A stretch of 64,000 nucleotides of DNA from Talaromyces rugulosus (Eukaryota > Ascomycota > Eurotiomycetes > Eurotiales > Trichocomaceae): NCBI RefSeq assembly GCF_013368755.1, contig NC_049561.1, forward strand, positions 4,960,001 to 5,024,000, in the 5' to 3' direction. Position 1 is the stretch's first letter, and every line of letters begins with the position of its first letter. The notes beneath the pieces were generated by a model. That model was not told the origin of the DNA and did no database searches. It worked only from the letters and a program-made list of their open reading frames with translations. Of this stretch, positions 44,083 through 56,145 are shown one piece after another. The position numbers were made by a program, and so were the translations under genes.

Positions 44083-46692
44083 ATGGAGAGCGCTCCAGTC
44101 CAGGTCGAAGGCGTCGCACCCACTGGCTTCACAACGACGACGACGAAAACGCACCAGCGTGCTCAGTACAGCAGTAATCTGGCGCCATCGCCTATTCCTG
44201 AGCAGCAAAAGTCCCCCCCTGACAGCGACGAGTCGCCCAGTTACGATGAGGACGAGGACGAGGACGAGGACGATGATGATGCGAGCCCGCAGCAGGTGCC
44301 AGACGCCGAGGTCGACCAAGCCGAAGATGTCCTGGGAGTCAGTATCGGGCGCGAGCAGAGTCGCATGAAGGCGCGCCAGACGCCTGCAGAGGAAAAATCG
44401 CGAGCCATTGAGAGCTCGGGAGGCTATTTTAACGTCGTGCCCGGAATCGCCGAGGGCGACTATCTGGCCCAGATGACAGAGGAGCCCGCAGAAACAACTC
44501 CTCCTGCAGTGGTAGATACGACCAACAAGGACACCCGGCTTTCGTTTACCAGGTCGATACTCAAGTCCAGCCTGCCCGGGCGAACCCGCGCGTCGTCGGG
44601 CGACTCGATCTACAACCTCAACTTCCGAAAGTTCTTCCCTGATCTCAGCTCCCTGACCAAGCGACCCAGCTCGTCGTCAATGAAAGCCAAGTCGATGGAT
44701 ATTGCGCGTGCTCGTTCCGCCAGTAGTCCGTTATCCGGGACTGAAAGGGAAAACAACGCCGTTGATAGATTGCCGAGTTTGGCCAACAGAAACGATTCGA
44801 GCGAGGAGATTCTTGCTGCCCTGCGGCCGCTTCAGAACGCTACTACTCACTCGTACCAGAGGCTGCCTGCGCAGAAGAAGCGGCCACCGCTTAGTGTGCG
44901 ACCATCGGTGTCCGATGAGAGTTTGTACGTGCGGAACTTGTCCAGAACGTCGACGCTGGAACATCGACCGCACTACGAGAATGTCCATTCGATGGTAAAC
45001 AGTCGCTACAAGGCAATCAAGGACAGCCTGCAAGATTCCGGCAGCAGGCTTCTCAGCATGCCTAATTTCAATCTTCCGGACTTTCGGTCTGAGTGGCATC
45101 CTGGCCGATTTCTCGCTGATTACCAGCGCAAAGACTCTAGTCAACCCAACCTCACCACACAGACGACTACTCGAACCAGCCCCAAACTGCCGACGAGGCA
45201 GAACTCTCCTTATCCCATTCTCGACCAGGCAGCGTCAAGCATGACCGGCGATGTCGTGATCATGGGTGGTTACCGAGGCTCCGTGCTTCGATCTGCAAAG
45301 CCCCCGAACCGCCAACTCTGGGTGCCCATGAAAGTGGGCTTGAACATTCGCAAGGTGGACCTTGAAGTTGGTCTATCTCCAGAAGACGAAGAACGAATGG
45401 AGGAGACTATCATTGCGTCCGAGGTACTATCCCATATTGGACCTGTCGACATCTGCCGGCGATTGATTCAACGCCTGCGCAAGTTTGAGAAACGTCGACA
45501 GGGCGATCTCCGCGTCTGGGATTATGGCTATGACTGGCGGCTGAGTCCTCATCTCCTGTCGAAACGACTGATCAAGTACCTCGAAGCCCTGCCGTGCAAC
45601 TCACCGGACTTGCCACCAGAGAAGCGAGGTGCCTACGTGATCGCCCATAGTCTTGGAGGGCTCATCACTCGACACGCGGCCAACCAACGGCCAGAACTCT
45701 TTGCCGGTGTTCTTTTCGCGGGGACACCACAGCACTGCGTCAACATTTTGGGTCCCCTGCGAAATGGAGACGAAGTCCTCCTCAGTTCCAAGGTGCTCAC
45801 CGCTCAGGTCAATTTCACCATCCGAACTAGTTTCGCCTTGCTTCCGGATGACGGTAGATGCTTTATCAACAAAACCAGCAAAGAGGACTACCTCGTGGAC
45901 TTTTTCGACGTCAACAGCTGGGTCAAACACGCCTTGTCCCCCTGTATCCGACAGCCATCCCCCGCGACCGGAAATGAATCGAAAAAGGGATTGATGGACA
46001 ACCTACCAAACTCATTCCAAACCTTCCCCAAGATCGGACTGAGCAAGAGACTATCCGTGAAACTGACCGGAAAGACGACAAAGGAGCCCTCCTCACCTCC
46101 ATCAGCAAGAGAAAAGGAACAAGTCGAGACCGTCCCCGGCCCTCTCAACGAGACCGACATCGCAGCAGCACCGTCTTCATCCACAGCAGCTACACTAGGT
46201 GGCGCCATCGGCCCTCACACCACCAAACGCGGCGCCGCCACCGCCGCCCTCGACGCCTCTGCAACCACATGCACAATCCCACTACAAGATGCACTCAAAT
46301 ACCTCGACCGAACCCTAAAAGAAACCCGCCAATTCCGACAAGAACTCGCCTTCAACGAGTCTCATCAGTCTGCAAACCGCTACCCGCCATTCTCAGTACT
46401 CTACTCCAAAGCCCTGCCCACCGTGTACGGCGCCCGCGTACACTCGCGCAAACAGATGGGCCAGGTTGATGCATACGACGATCTGGCATTTGCGGCAGGT
46501 GACGGTGTCTGTCTCGCATCTGCGGCGATGCTACCAACGGGCTATCGGACCATTAAGCATGGGCTCGTGAAGACTGATCGCGGGCATGTCGGGTTGTTGG
46601 GGGATTTGGAAGCCGTTGGGCAGTGTTTGATGGCGCTGGTCAGGGGACGAGAAGCTGGTGTTGGTATCAGTGGGGTGGGAGTGAGTGAATGA
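44083..46692 (+). CDS. LCAT-like alpha/beta hydrolase with long disordered N-terminus
   Basis: A single exon of 869 residues. The first 370 residues are low-complexity, with an acidic Asp-Glu run at about 54-66 and Ser-rich stretches. The hydrolase part starts at about 385 (GDVVIMGGYRGSVL) and includes LWVPMKVGLNIRKVDLEVGL and VWDYGYDWRLSPHLLSKRL, which match the lecithin:cholesterol acyltransferase fold. The nucleophile is Ser523 in AHSLGG. A conserved-looking His is near the C-terminus (TDRGHVGLLGD), the expected place for the catalytic His. It is probably an intracellular lipase or acyltransferase acting on phospholipid or neutral lipid; the substrate is unknown. No signal peptide or membrane helix is seen. 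It converges on the DUF2235 gene, with stops 191 bp apart. Confidence 0.82.
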   Translation: MESAPVQVEGVAPTGFTTTTTKTHQRAQYSSNLAPSPIPEQQKSPPDSDESPSYDEDEDEDEDDDDASPQQVPDAEVDQAEDVLGVSIGREQSRMKARQTPAEEKSRAIESSGGYFNVVPGIAEGDYLAQMTEEPAETTPPAVVDTTNKDTRLSFTRSILKSSLPGRTRASSGDSIYNLNFRKFFPDLSSLTKRPSSSSMKAKSMDIARARSASSPLSGTERENNAVDRLPSLANRNDSSEEILAALRPLQNATTHSYQRLPAQKKRPPLSVRPSVSDESLYVRNLSRTSTLEHRPHYENVHSMVNSRYKAIKDSLQDSGSRLLSMPNFNLPDFRSEWHPGRFLADYQRKDSSQPNLTTQTTTRTSPKLPTRQNSPYPILDQAASSMTGDVVIMGGYRGSVLRSAKPPNRQLWVPMKVGLNIRKVDLEVGLSPEDEERMEETIIASEVLSHIGPVDICRRLIQRLRKFEKRRQGDLRVWDYGYDWRLSPHLLSKRLIKYLEALPCNSPDLPPEKRGAYVIAHSLGGLITRHAANQRPELFAGVLFAGTPQHCVNILGPLRNGDEVLLSSKVLTAQVNFTIRTSFALLPDDGRCFINKTSKEDYLVDFFDVNSWVKHALSPCIRQPSPATGNESKKGLMDNLPNSFQTFPKIGLSKRLSVKLTGKTTKEPSSPPSAREKEQVETVPGPLNETDIAAAPSSSTAATLGGAIGPHTTKRGAATAALDASATTCTIPLQDALKYLDRTLKETRQFRQELAFNESHQSANRYPPFSVLYSKALPTVYGARVHSRKQMGQVDAYDDLAFAAGDGVCLASAAMLPTGYRTIKHGLVKTDRGHVGLLGDLEAVGQCLMALVRGREAGVGISGVGVSE

Positions 46693-46883
46693 ATGAAATG
46701 AATTAAGGTTGTACGTATTTTCTTTGGGCTTGCGGGAGATGATACCCTGTAGATACTGGATACCGCCGTCTGGCGTATATGAAAGATGGCTATGAAGTAG
46801 ATGATTACTAGAATTCATGATTATACCTAAACTTCAAATGATACACACCGAAATACATGGAGTAAGTGAATGAAGGGAATCAA

Positions 46884-48257
46884 TCACCATGCAAGATCAA
46901 CCTGAATCGCTCGCACTGTTCGAATCCTCCCCTTTAGGAAGAATTCCATATTTCCAGCGCCAATCTGCCTAATCTCATTCCCATTTTTGAGAAGCCACGT
47001 ATCTGGGCCGAACTTGCGTGCTACCGTTTTGCTCGGCCAGGACGTGAATGTGGTCGTTGCCTCTTTCGGCTCGTTGATATTTCGGTCATTTATCGACTCG
47101 TGTATCCACTCGTTTGTATATCCGATTTGGTCATTACCATTGGTGTATTCTAGTGGTGTTCGAACCGTTTTCCCGAAAAATAATGCTTCCATGTATTGCG
47201 TCAGCCCCCAGTGGTCTTCCTGGCCAACACTCGTTGCCCAAGGAACATGGGCGTCTTGTACTGCTGGCGCGGGCGTATCGAAAAGATAGTCCAGGTTGAA
47301 TTCCAGCTGGTTGTCTTTAGTGCAATTCTGGATCATCCAAGCCAAAGTGATGTCTGACAGCCGCGGATCCTCCTCGCCGCCGCCGATATCTCCATGGGCA
47401 CCGGAAAACCATACTTGTAGAAGCTCTTGATCGGGAACTTTGACAGGGGAATGCCAAAGGGTGGGAGTGAATGCCGCCCGTTCCTCGTCCAGGGACAGTG
47501 CCTGAAACGCATACCGAACGTCGCGGGACAAAATCGTGTTGGGAAGTTCGAATTTCTCGCCAAACAGACTGGACGTCAGATGAAAGTCATGGAACCCAAC
47601 AGTGTCGAAGACGCCGATGACTTGGATTGTGAACCGAGGCAGAGGCGGACGGAACCCCAATTGCTCTCGTACCTTCGGGTCGTAGCTGAGTTTCTTATTT
47701 TTATAATAGTCATTATAGACAGTGCTGAAATTATCCATGCCCCGGTTGGTCAACAGTCCCATGTCAGCCACCAGTCCAGCCACTGCACGGGCGGTATACG
47801 CCCCTCTGGAAAAGCCAAAGAAATAGATCTGGTCGCCCTCGTCGAAATTCTCCGCTAGAAATGCGTATGCTGCTCGAACATTGGCGCTGAGACCAGCTCC
47901 GGACAGGCCTACATCATGTTAGACATCAAAGGTTGCACCGGACGAAAATAAAACGACCACGGACCTCCAATGTACCGATCCAAAACACCAGTGCCAACAC
48001 CTTTTTGGTAGTAGGTTATCTGAGGAATCTGTGTCGGTATCCCATCAACGTCTATCTCAGCATATCCTTTGACCGCACGACAGATACGCGTGATATTAGT
48101 TGGTGGAGAATTGATTTCAGACGACGTGCCGTCTTCCCAGGTTCCTAGCCCCAGATCAGATATATTCCATACTCTCGCTTGCCGTGGAGAACGCACCGTC
48201 GCAACATATAATGAGGCGCTTGTGGCGGGATCGTCGACGCTCAGCAAGGGCCTCCAT
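46884..48257 (-). CDS. DUF2235 (Tle1-like) alpha/beta hydrolase
   Basis: Three exons on the reverse strand, 48257-48197, 48144-47965 and 47908-46884, give 401 residues. The first exon supplies RLIICCDG, and the splice completes the CCDGTWEDG signature. The second supplies TNITRICRAV and the YYQKGVGTG motif. The third supplies IYFFGFSRGAYTARAVAGL with the nucleophile Ser114, and later FSGAHGDIGGG, which holds conserved Asp and His residues. This is the T6SS phospholipase effector Tle1-like catalytic domain, widespread in fungi and in bacterial antibacterial effectors. Fungal members are presumed to be lipases or esterases, but their substrates are mostly unknown. No signal peptide or membrane segment is seen. 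Confidence 0.9.
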
Positions 48258-49233
48258 ATCGACAGGTGAAGATTCCAAAGCGCAAGTTTGTATTATGCCA
48301 TCAGTATAGAGAATACCGAGTCGCGTGTCTCAACTAGTGAGATGCTTAGAGATCAGCCCGATGAACATGTGGTGGCCCTTTTAACTATTTTAAAATAGCG
48401 ATCAAAGAACTCTTAAGAGAAGCACGGATTATTGGCGATCTAGCGGTGTCATTCTCCAGACGGACTAATAAAGCGAGGCTGAGCTGAAAGCATCCTGCCT
48501 GAGACTCTCGGCGCCTAGACATCGTGACACGTAGTTGCCCAATTAGCAACAGGAAAAAAGACACGGTCGACGAAGAACTGGAATAGAGCAATTCTTAGCG
48601 TGATCGGGCTGGCCCTCCGCAGTTCAGCAGTTCGCCCCGACGACAATGCTCGCACGCTCGCTCGGACTTATAACTAGCCCAATATGTGTGACTCGTTGCA
48701 TTAGTCCGAATGTCGGCCTGACAATAATGACTTGGCTAGTACCTCATGGCATTCTTGGCTGGGATCTTTTCGCGATGGCATTGCATTTGCTTTTTGCGGG
48801 GTGTTCTGCACAGTACGTGCGTTTGTTGGTCAAATTAGCAGTCGCTTTATATTGCTCTCTCGTCATGCGGACAAGTGGTGCGTGTGCCTGACCCCGGTTA
48901 GATCAGGACCAGCTGGCCAGTGAGGAGACTGGCACTGCTGCAGCCACATCATGGCGAAATAGCTGTAGAATGGTTCCATATCAAATGTTGCATGGAGATG
49001 GTGAACTGTAAGCTCGAGTGTTCGCGAGTCATGGCCGCGACGGCAGGCGCGCTCCTTCCCTCCCCGGACGCGGGGCCTCTTCGCGTGTGATATAACGTCC
49101 ACTCTCAACTACCTCTTCACTCTTGACAACTGCGCGTCTTTATTATATCAAACAAACCCAGTTCATTATTACATATCCTATTTACATCGACTCTCATGTC
49201 CAGCAGCTTCCGAGTGTTGCTAATCCCACCGAG
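48258..49233. other. Intergenic region
   Basis: No gene that I can support in 976 bp; it contains the upstream region of the DUF2235 gene and the 3' region of the next leftward gene. Confidence 0.5.
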
Positions 49234-50971
49234 TCATTCTTCCAGCAGCAAACTAAAGGCAGGAAATGTCGTCGCTTTCGTACACTGCTCATTAATCCGA
49301 CAGGCATATTGTTCGAGTGAAAGCTGTGAGCCCCGCGGCATCTTCTCATTTTCGACATCAACGGCTATGGAGAGCTGTTCAAAAACCTGCGCCAACGTCT
49401 CACTGTCTGTGAGACCTTCGCGACGAGGAGACCCCTTTAGCAGCGCGAGAGCTTCACAACGCAAATCCCTATCGCGGCACTTGAACAGGACTCCGCACAG
49501 CTGAGGTAATATACCCGTGGAGAACGAGAAGCTACGTTGAGCATGGCTTCGATTGCCGGCATGCTCATCCGTGGGATTCTTGAGAATCGACTTGATTATC
49601 GAAAAAATCTCTCTGAGATCAGGGTCAAAGTCCCGACATAACGCAAACTCAGAGCCGGCCTCTAAACCACCATGCAAAACGACTGAAAGGGAGCGGTATT
49701 GCAGCTCGGTGTGAGCAATATGGTGTTGATCTGCGGCTGTCCTCCGGAAAGATTCCCGTTCCATACTCCGATCAAATGCTGATTTCCAACTTGTCATTTG
49801 ACGGTCGAGCATAGCCTTCTTTTCAACAACCAATGGCGGGAGATGATCCACAGGCACGTTCTTGACGTCTCTATTGCACGTTAAGAAATGAACGACTCGG
49901 CCATGTAGTATTTCAAGAGCCATTTGAGCCCCACTGGGACTATGGAATTGTTCGGGAATCCAGGATGTGCCTTGTGTGATGCGATCATCTGCAACCGAAG
50001 ACAAGAAGGGAGGTCGGCTTGGGTCACGGAACGTGGCTTGTGTGTCCATCCAGGCATATACGTGAAGCAAATATTTAAAGTCATCGGTTTCTGAAACAGC
50101 ATGAACAGCCATTGATTTCCCGCTCTCCACCATAAACTGATGTATTGTTGCCAGTCCAGCTTGCAGGTGTAGCTGTGCATCGTCAAATTTGCCCATTGCA
50201 CAGGCAGCACAGTACAGAACAGCACAGCACAAGAGTACGGTTTTCTGGCTTGGACGCCCGCTTAAGCCAATGTATCGCCCGAGTTGGTTGATCGCTTTAT
50301 TGTACTGCCAAAGAGAGGTTAGCTGATCAGTCTCCGCCGTGCTTCCTCCCAGGACGAAATCCTGATGAGTAGACCCAAGTGCCACCAAAGCTTGCCAAAG
50401 TACTGGCTCTTCTTGGCTTTGCTGTAGCACAATAGTATTCCAAAACCTCGTCGTGTGGACACCGGACAGTTCAGCCGATGCAACGACCTGGTAATAGTGC
50501 AGCATTTGGCGATCGGTCCAGTTCCCGCGAGTCTTTGTTGGGTTTCGGTATATTGTTAAGGGAGCGGCACTCGAAGTCCCATGTTTAGAACCAGACCCCA
50601 TAAACAAAGAAATCTCCCTGCCGTTTCTCTCCAGCTTCTCGCATATCCTGGTCTCATCGCCCGTCGAACTGGAAGAGGAGTCGGATTCCCGGGCGCGCCG
50701 TTTCCGACGATGGCGGCCTCCCTGGGACTGCAACGATGCAATGCTCTCGTCGCGAAAGCGTGTGTCGAGCGGGTCTCGATATCCTGGGCATGGCTGGCCT
50801 AGTTTTATACATCGATTGCACTGGGGACGTACGAGGTCGCACTGCGATCAGAATCAAATGATGTTAGCGCTCTGTTCAGTTTACCGACGTCTGAAATGAG
50901 ATCCAACCCACCTTGACTCGTCGTCGCCGGCATGCGTGACAATCACGGCTGGGTCGTCCAACGTTCGGCAT
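49234..50971 (-). CDS. Zn2Cys6 transcription factor
   Basis: Two exons on the reverse strand, 50971-50912 and 50841-49234, with a 70 bp intron that ends in GATCGCAG, give 555 residues. The cluster is at the N-terminus: Cys11, Cys14, Cys21, Cys28, Cys31 and Cys38 (DCHACRRRRVKC and RPQCNRCIKLGQPC), split by the intron before the third Cys. A basic, Ser-rich linker follows. The body is the fungal-specific regulatory domain of the ACR2/DUF3468 type (LHYYQVVASAELSG, FWNTIVLQQSQEEPVLWQALVALGSTH). It is divergent from the monooxygenase gene (764 bp apart), which makes that gene a plausible target. Confidence 0.92.
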
Positions 50972-51735
50972 CTTGAAGACCACTTTTGCACTGTTGATCA
51001 GAAGCGAAGCATAGTATTATTGCTATGATTTTGCGCAGTACGCAGAGTGCGAAATAGTTGTGAACGGCTGAAGGCAGCTTGATCAATCAATACGATCGCG
51101 TCATGGGAGGCACTAGTTAATCGACGGCACATCTTAAGCGGCTCGGCACGCCCCAGTTTCGGCGGGGGCTGGCGCGCCGCGCACCGTGTCAACAGATTAG
51201 GAGGTGATCCTCTGCTCTTGTCCCTATTTAAACTATTCATAGTTCGCAACTAGCGACGGAATAATCACCTTATTCAACTCTACTCCGTACGGCCGAGTCT
51301 TGAAGCTTGGTTAATATGACATGGACCATGGACTATTGGAATTCGCTTCAAGAAGCATTGCTATATGGCGCCGGAGCCAAATGGCTGACGGCCCGAGATG
51401 GTCCGTACGTATAGCCTATACTCCCTAGACCCTAACTAGATATCATCGAATCTATTTTTATCTTCGTCATAACATCTAGATTATTCCAGGGCCAGCGTGT
51501 TGACGGCTGCGACTAAGCCGACCACAACTCATCCCAAGACACGGAGAAAAGTATGGCCAGACAGACACATCATTCTTGTGCGTGGAAATGCGGGGTTTGT
51601 GGCTTTTTGGGCTTGTCCAATGTGCCACACGATTTGGTGATCGCCAGTATTTAGACAGCCCGCTTTCACCCCGCTCTTGTCCATTCAACCACATATCCCG
51701 CAAAGCTCAGTTGACAAAAAATCTACGAAAAGAAA
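50972..51735. other. Divergent promoter region, regulator / monooxygenase
   Basis: No gene seen in 764 bp. A GC-rich block (CGGCGGGGGCTGGCGCGCCG) at about 51159-51178 contains CGG and CCG triplets of the kind zinc-cluster proteins bind. Confidence 0.5.
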
Positions 51736-53675
51736 ATGGCTGCCAAAGTTGACACACTACCACTCCTCTCCCAAAACCGCATTGAGTCCGGCTCCGTCAA
51801 TATCCCCGTTGCTGAGCTCCCCCGCACTTGTGCTCTATCTGAGAACTCGGTTCCGGCCGACATCGCAGCTAGGCTCATCAACGATCTAAACAAAGCCCTG
51901 GCAGCAAAGGACCATTACGCAGTGTCGCAGCTGTTTGTGGAAAATGGCTATTGGCGTGATCACCTCGGGCTGTCCTGGGAATATCGCACATTTAATAGCC
52001 CACAGAAAATTTCGGATTTCCTAGCGACAGGTATCCGATTGTCGCACGTCGAGGTTGATAGTTCTACCGCGTTTCGAGCCCCGCATTTTGGTCCCATTGA
52101 TGGTGTTGGGGAAGCAAAGGGACTCGAGTTTTTTATCAAATTCACAAATGACGTGGGATCTGGACAGGGTGTGGCCCGGGTGGCCGAGGAGTCGAGCGGG
52201 CAATGGAAGTTCTTTACGCTGTATACATATTTGACTGAGCTGAATGGTTATGCTGAAAATACTCGACATCGAAGATCACAGGGAGTGGAACATGGTGGCG
52301 ACCCAAATCGTAAGAACTGGAAGGAGAGAAGAGCAGCCGAGAACGTTTTCGAGGAAAAGGAACCACAGGTATTCATCATTGGTACGTACCTTACGTCGAG
52401 CTACTTTGCCGGACTAACGGTGGATATGCAGGTGCCGGCCAGGGTGGTTTAGCTATGGCTGCTCGTTTGAAGATGCTCGGGGTAGAAACCCTAGTCATCG
52501 ACAGAGAAGACCGGATCGGCGACAATTGGCGACGGAGATACCACCAGCTTGTGCTGCACGACCCTGTTTGGATTGATCACTTGCCCTATCTGCCGTTTCC
52601 CCCGAATTGGCCGATTTTCACTCCCAAGGATAAGCTAGCGGACTTTTTTGAATCATATGCGTCGTTGCTGGAACTGAACGTCTGGACAAAGACAAACTTG
52701 ATTTCTTCCTCCTGGGACGACAAAGCTGGCCAATGGACGGTAACGGTGGAGAGACAATACGATGACGGGAGCAAGAAAACTCACACATATCATCCTCGAC
52801 ATGTCATTCTTGCTACCGGACATTCTGGCAAGAAGAATTTCCCTACTATCAAAGGAGTGGAGACCTTTAAAGGCGATCGGCTATGCCATAGCTCTGAATT
52901 CCCCGGAGCCGACCCCAAATCCAAGGGCAAGAAAGCCGTCGTGATCGGCTGTTGTAACTCTGGCCACGACATCGCGCAGGACTTTTATGAAAAAGGATAT
53001 GACGTTACAATAGTGCAAAGAAGCTCCACGCTTGTCATTTCCTCCAAAGCAGTTTTGGAAGTCGGCACAAAAGGTCTCTACGATGAGGATGCACCACCAA
53101 CCGAGGATGCCGATCTTTATTTCTTTAGCTTTCCATCCGAGCTATTCAAGAGACTTCAAATAAATGCAACAAAGGCTGAGAACCAAGTAGACGCAAAGAC
53201 GTTGGAAGGTCTCGCAAAAGCTGGCTTCAAGGTCGACATGGGCCCTAATGACGCGGGCTTATTTATAAAATACTTCCAACGCGGCGGTGGTTACTACATC
53301 GACGTTGGCGCGAGTCAACTGATCATAGAGGGCAAAATCAAGGTTAAACAGGGCCAAGAAATTACACAGATTGTCCCGGACGGTCTCGAGTTTGCGGATG
53401 GGTCGAAGCTCGAGGCAGCCGAGATCGTCTTTGCTACGGGATACCAGAACATGCATACCGAAGCAAGAGCCATACTCGGCGATTCGCTGGCAGATCGTGT
53501 CGGTGGTGTCTGGGGGTTTGATCAAGAGGGTGAACTGAGGTCTATGTGGAGGCCAACTGGGCACCCAGGTTTCTGGTACATGGGCGGCAATTTACTGTTG
53601 TGCAGGCACTATTCCAGGCTCCTGGCCCTGCAGATCAAGGCCGCAATAGAGGGCATAAAGGGGAAATCTACTTAA
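51736..53675 (+). CDS. NTF2-like / flavin-containing monooxygenase fusion
   Basis: Two exons, 51736-52381 and 52432-53675, with a 50 bp intron (GTACGT, branch GACTAAC), give 629 residues. Residues about 40-170 resemble an NTF2/SnoaL-like fold (ALAAKDHYAVSQLFVENGYW and later SGQWKFFTLYTYL). The flavoprotein part begins at the splice site with the FAD motif GAGQGG (Gly216, 218, 221), followed by IGDNWRRRYHQLVLHDP. The sequence FKGDRLCHSSEF at 361-372 fits the class B monooxygenase fingerprint F-x-G-x3-H-x3-(F/W), with Phe rather than the Trp usual in Baeyer-Villiger type I enzymes. The NADPH site is GCCNSG from 388. It probably hydroxylates or oxygenates a small organic substrate. It is divergent from a Zn2Cys6 regulator and upstream of an esterase. 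Confidence 0.92.
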
Positions 53676-54174
53676 GGTAGCATGTTGATGTGGCAAAATT
53701 GTTCGGGGAAAGTCAGGAGCATGGATCTAGTGATTTTCTTTATTTTACCGCCTTTAAGGCTCCTCACGTTCCTATTTCCAATTCACAGAATGAATGGTTG
53801 AATCTTGTTATCCAAAAATGAGGAGGAGGTGGGGAAGGCATAAACGAATAGCCGATGCCTGCGTCAAATAGGCATATTCCAGGGTCCGGAAGCTAGCTAC
53901 GGCGAAGTCTATATCCGTGGAGAAGCCCTAGTCTACTTCCCCACAATCTGAAAGCACGAAACTGGGGTTGTTATTGTAGAATCACAGAATCCTCTGACGA
54001 TCTTTACTCATCAGAAGGAGGGGTAGAAAGAATAGAGAGGGAAGAAAAGACGGAGAAGATGCCGTAGTGCTAAGTATAAAGGGAGATAGTATGTCCATAG
54101 AATTGTTCACCTGCTCTTGTAATTGAGACAACAACGACAGTTCCCAATCTCCTTAAGAAAGAACAGTAGCCACA
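53676..54174. other. Intergenic region between monooxygenase and esterase
   Basis: No gene seen. A purine-rich block is at about 54014-54060, and a TATA-like TATAAAG sequence is near 54075, about 100 bp before the esterase start. Confidence 0.55.
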
Positions 54175-56145
54175 ATGGCGTGGGCAAAGCACCTTGGTGT
54201 ACTATTCTCCTTAATATCGCCATACATTACCACTGCTGCACCAACCGGTGCTCACGACAATGCCCAAGGCCTGCGCGTCGAGACTTCAAGTGGTGAGCTT
54301 CAAGGTTTTATCAATGAAACCGCTCCCTCAGTCCGCCAGTTCCTTGGTGTTCCCTACGCAGAACCACCAGTAGGAAAGCTCAGATTTGAAGCCCCTGTGT
54401 CTCCCAAACGCGGACAAACGGCCATCAACGCCACGGCATGGGCGCCTTCGTGCTACCAATCACTGAGCTCGAAGCCGACAGTTTTCACCGAGGAAGTACC
54501 TCAGTTCCTCATTAATGGTGGCCAGTCGGAAGACTGTCTGTATCTGAACATATGGGCGCCCAGGGTGGAAAATATCCCAGAGGGAGAAAAATTACCAGTT
54601 TTCGTCTATATCCCGGGCGGTGGCTTTACATCCGGCGGCGCGGATTCAATGTACAAGATTCCTGATAAGTGGATTCAACGCACGCAGTCTCATATTGTGG
54701 TTGTGTTGAAGTAAGTCTTAATTTTTAGTCCCATTTACACAGAGTATTCTAAGGCTAATCGTCCGAATCAGCTATCGAGTCAACCTATTTGGCTACCCGA
54801 ACGCCCCAGGATTGAAGAGTCCCAACGTCGGTCTCTTAGATCAACGAGCAGCGTGAGTAGACGCTTCTCTGTCTTTGGCAAAAAGGAAGAAAAATATCTC
54901 ACAAATAATGCAACAGAGTTGAATGGACATACAAAAACATTGCCGCTTTCGGCGGTGATCCTTCTCGGATTACACTCTGGGGTCAATCAGCCGGCGCTGC
55001 GAGCGTTAGTGCCTACGGATATGCATGGCCAGAAGATCCCATTGTGACCGGGCTTATCTCAGATTCTGGGGTTGCCTCGTTGCTCTACAGCGAGGACTTT
55101 GAACATAGCAATTTCACCGCTCTTGCGAACCTCGTTGGATACGAGAGCACAAAACACAAAGACGTTGTTGAATACATGCGCCAGATTCCCGCAAAGACGC
55201 TGCAAAATGCCATGTATCAAACTTCTCTCAATCCCAGCTTGGCACAGTACAAGTTTATTCCTCTCGCCGACAACGTGACGTTTTTCAACGATTTAACAGA
55301 CAGAGCGGACAAGGGCCTGTTGGCCGAAATTGTAAGTGGACTTCAATCTTAAACCTAGCCTCATCGTGCAGTTGAGGGGAAAATGTGATTATAGTCTGAC
55401 TTGGGATTTAAACAGCCTTCCATCATTGGAAACAACAACAATGAAGGCGCAGCATTTGTAACTTGGCAAGGAACCAGTGCACCGAATCAAACCGCCGCGG
55501 ACATCCAAACGTTTGGTTCATTTACTTGCCCTGCCTGGTCCGAGGTCAAGTAAGTTTAATTCTCTTTGAAATAAAGGTGGAAGGTGTTATTAAGAGACTA
55601 ATTCGGGGAATAGAAACCGTGCTCTGCACAACCGAACCTCGTACCAATACTTTTATACTGGAAACTTTAGCAACATATCTCCTCTCCCGTGGATGAGTGC
55701 ATACCACAGCTGTGAGTTCGCAGTCTCTGAGATAGAAATAAAAAAAAAAAATAATACGCTGACATTTCAAAACAGCCGAGCTCCCATTACTTTTTGGAAC
55801 TCACTATGAATTCCGTGGCAATTCTACGCCATTCCAATGGCAACTCAGCTACATTTTTGAGGGTAAGTTCAGAGGAATCCTAATAAAGTCTTGTTTTGCT
55901 CGTTACAACATGGAAACGTAACTGACAAAATTGATGGACAAGACCTTTGGCTCTCCTTTGCTAGGAACTCTAGCAAGGCACCCTTCGTTACATACACGAC
56001 CTCTGATGGAAAACAGGAGACGTGGACCTGGCCAGCTGCTACGGCAGACCAGAGTTCCTCCAAGATAGTTCAATGGCCATACGGTCAAGAGTATATGAAA
56101 GCAGTGGACAGTATCACGATAACTTCTGGGTGTCCGGCATCATAA
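54175..56145 (+). CDS. Secreted type-B carboxylesterase/lipase
   Basis: Seven exons (54175-54710, 54772-54852, 54917-55331, 55416-55549, 55614-55711, 55776-55862, 55943-56145) give 517 residues. The first 20-25 residues are a signal peptide. Family marks are FLGVPYAEPPVG, SEDCLYLNIWAP, the oxyanion-hole sequence PGGGF, and the nucleophile Ser230 in WGQSAGA. The catalytic Glu is in GNNNNEGAAF, and the His in AYHSAELPLLFGTHYEF. There are several N-glycosylation sequons. The enzyme should hydrolyse carboxylic esters outside the cell. The last intron ends in a weak acceptor (GGACAAG), so the final exon join is the least sure. It follows the monooxygenase on the same strand with a 499 bp gap. Confidence 0.92.

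Noticed and set aside
48646..48891. 81-codon hydrophobic forward open frame
   Set aside because: Hydrophobic composition alone is not evidence of a gene; no motif and no splice partner seen.
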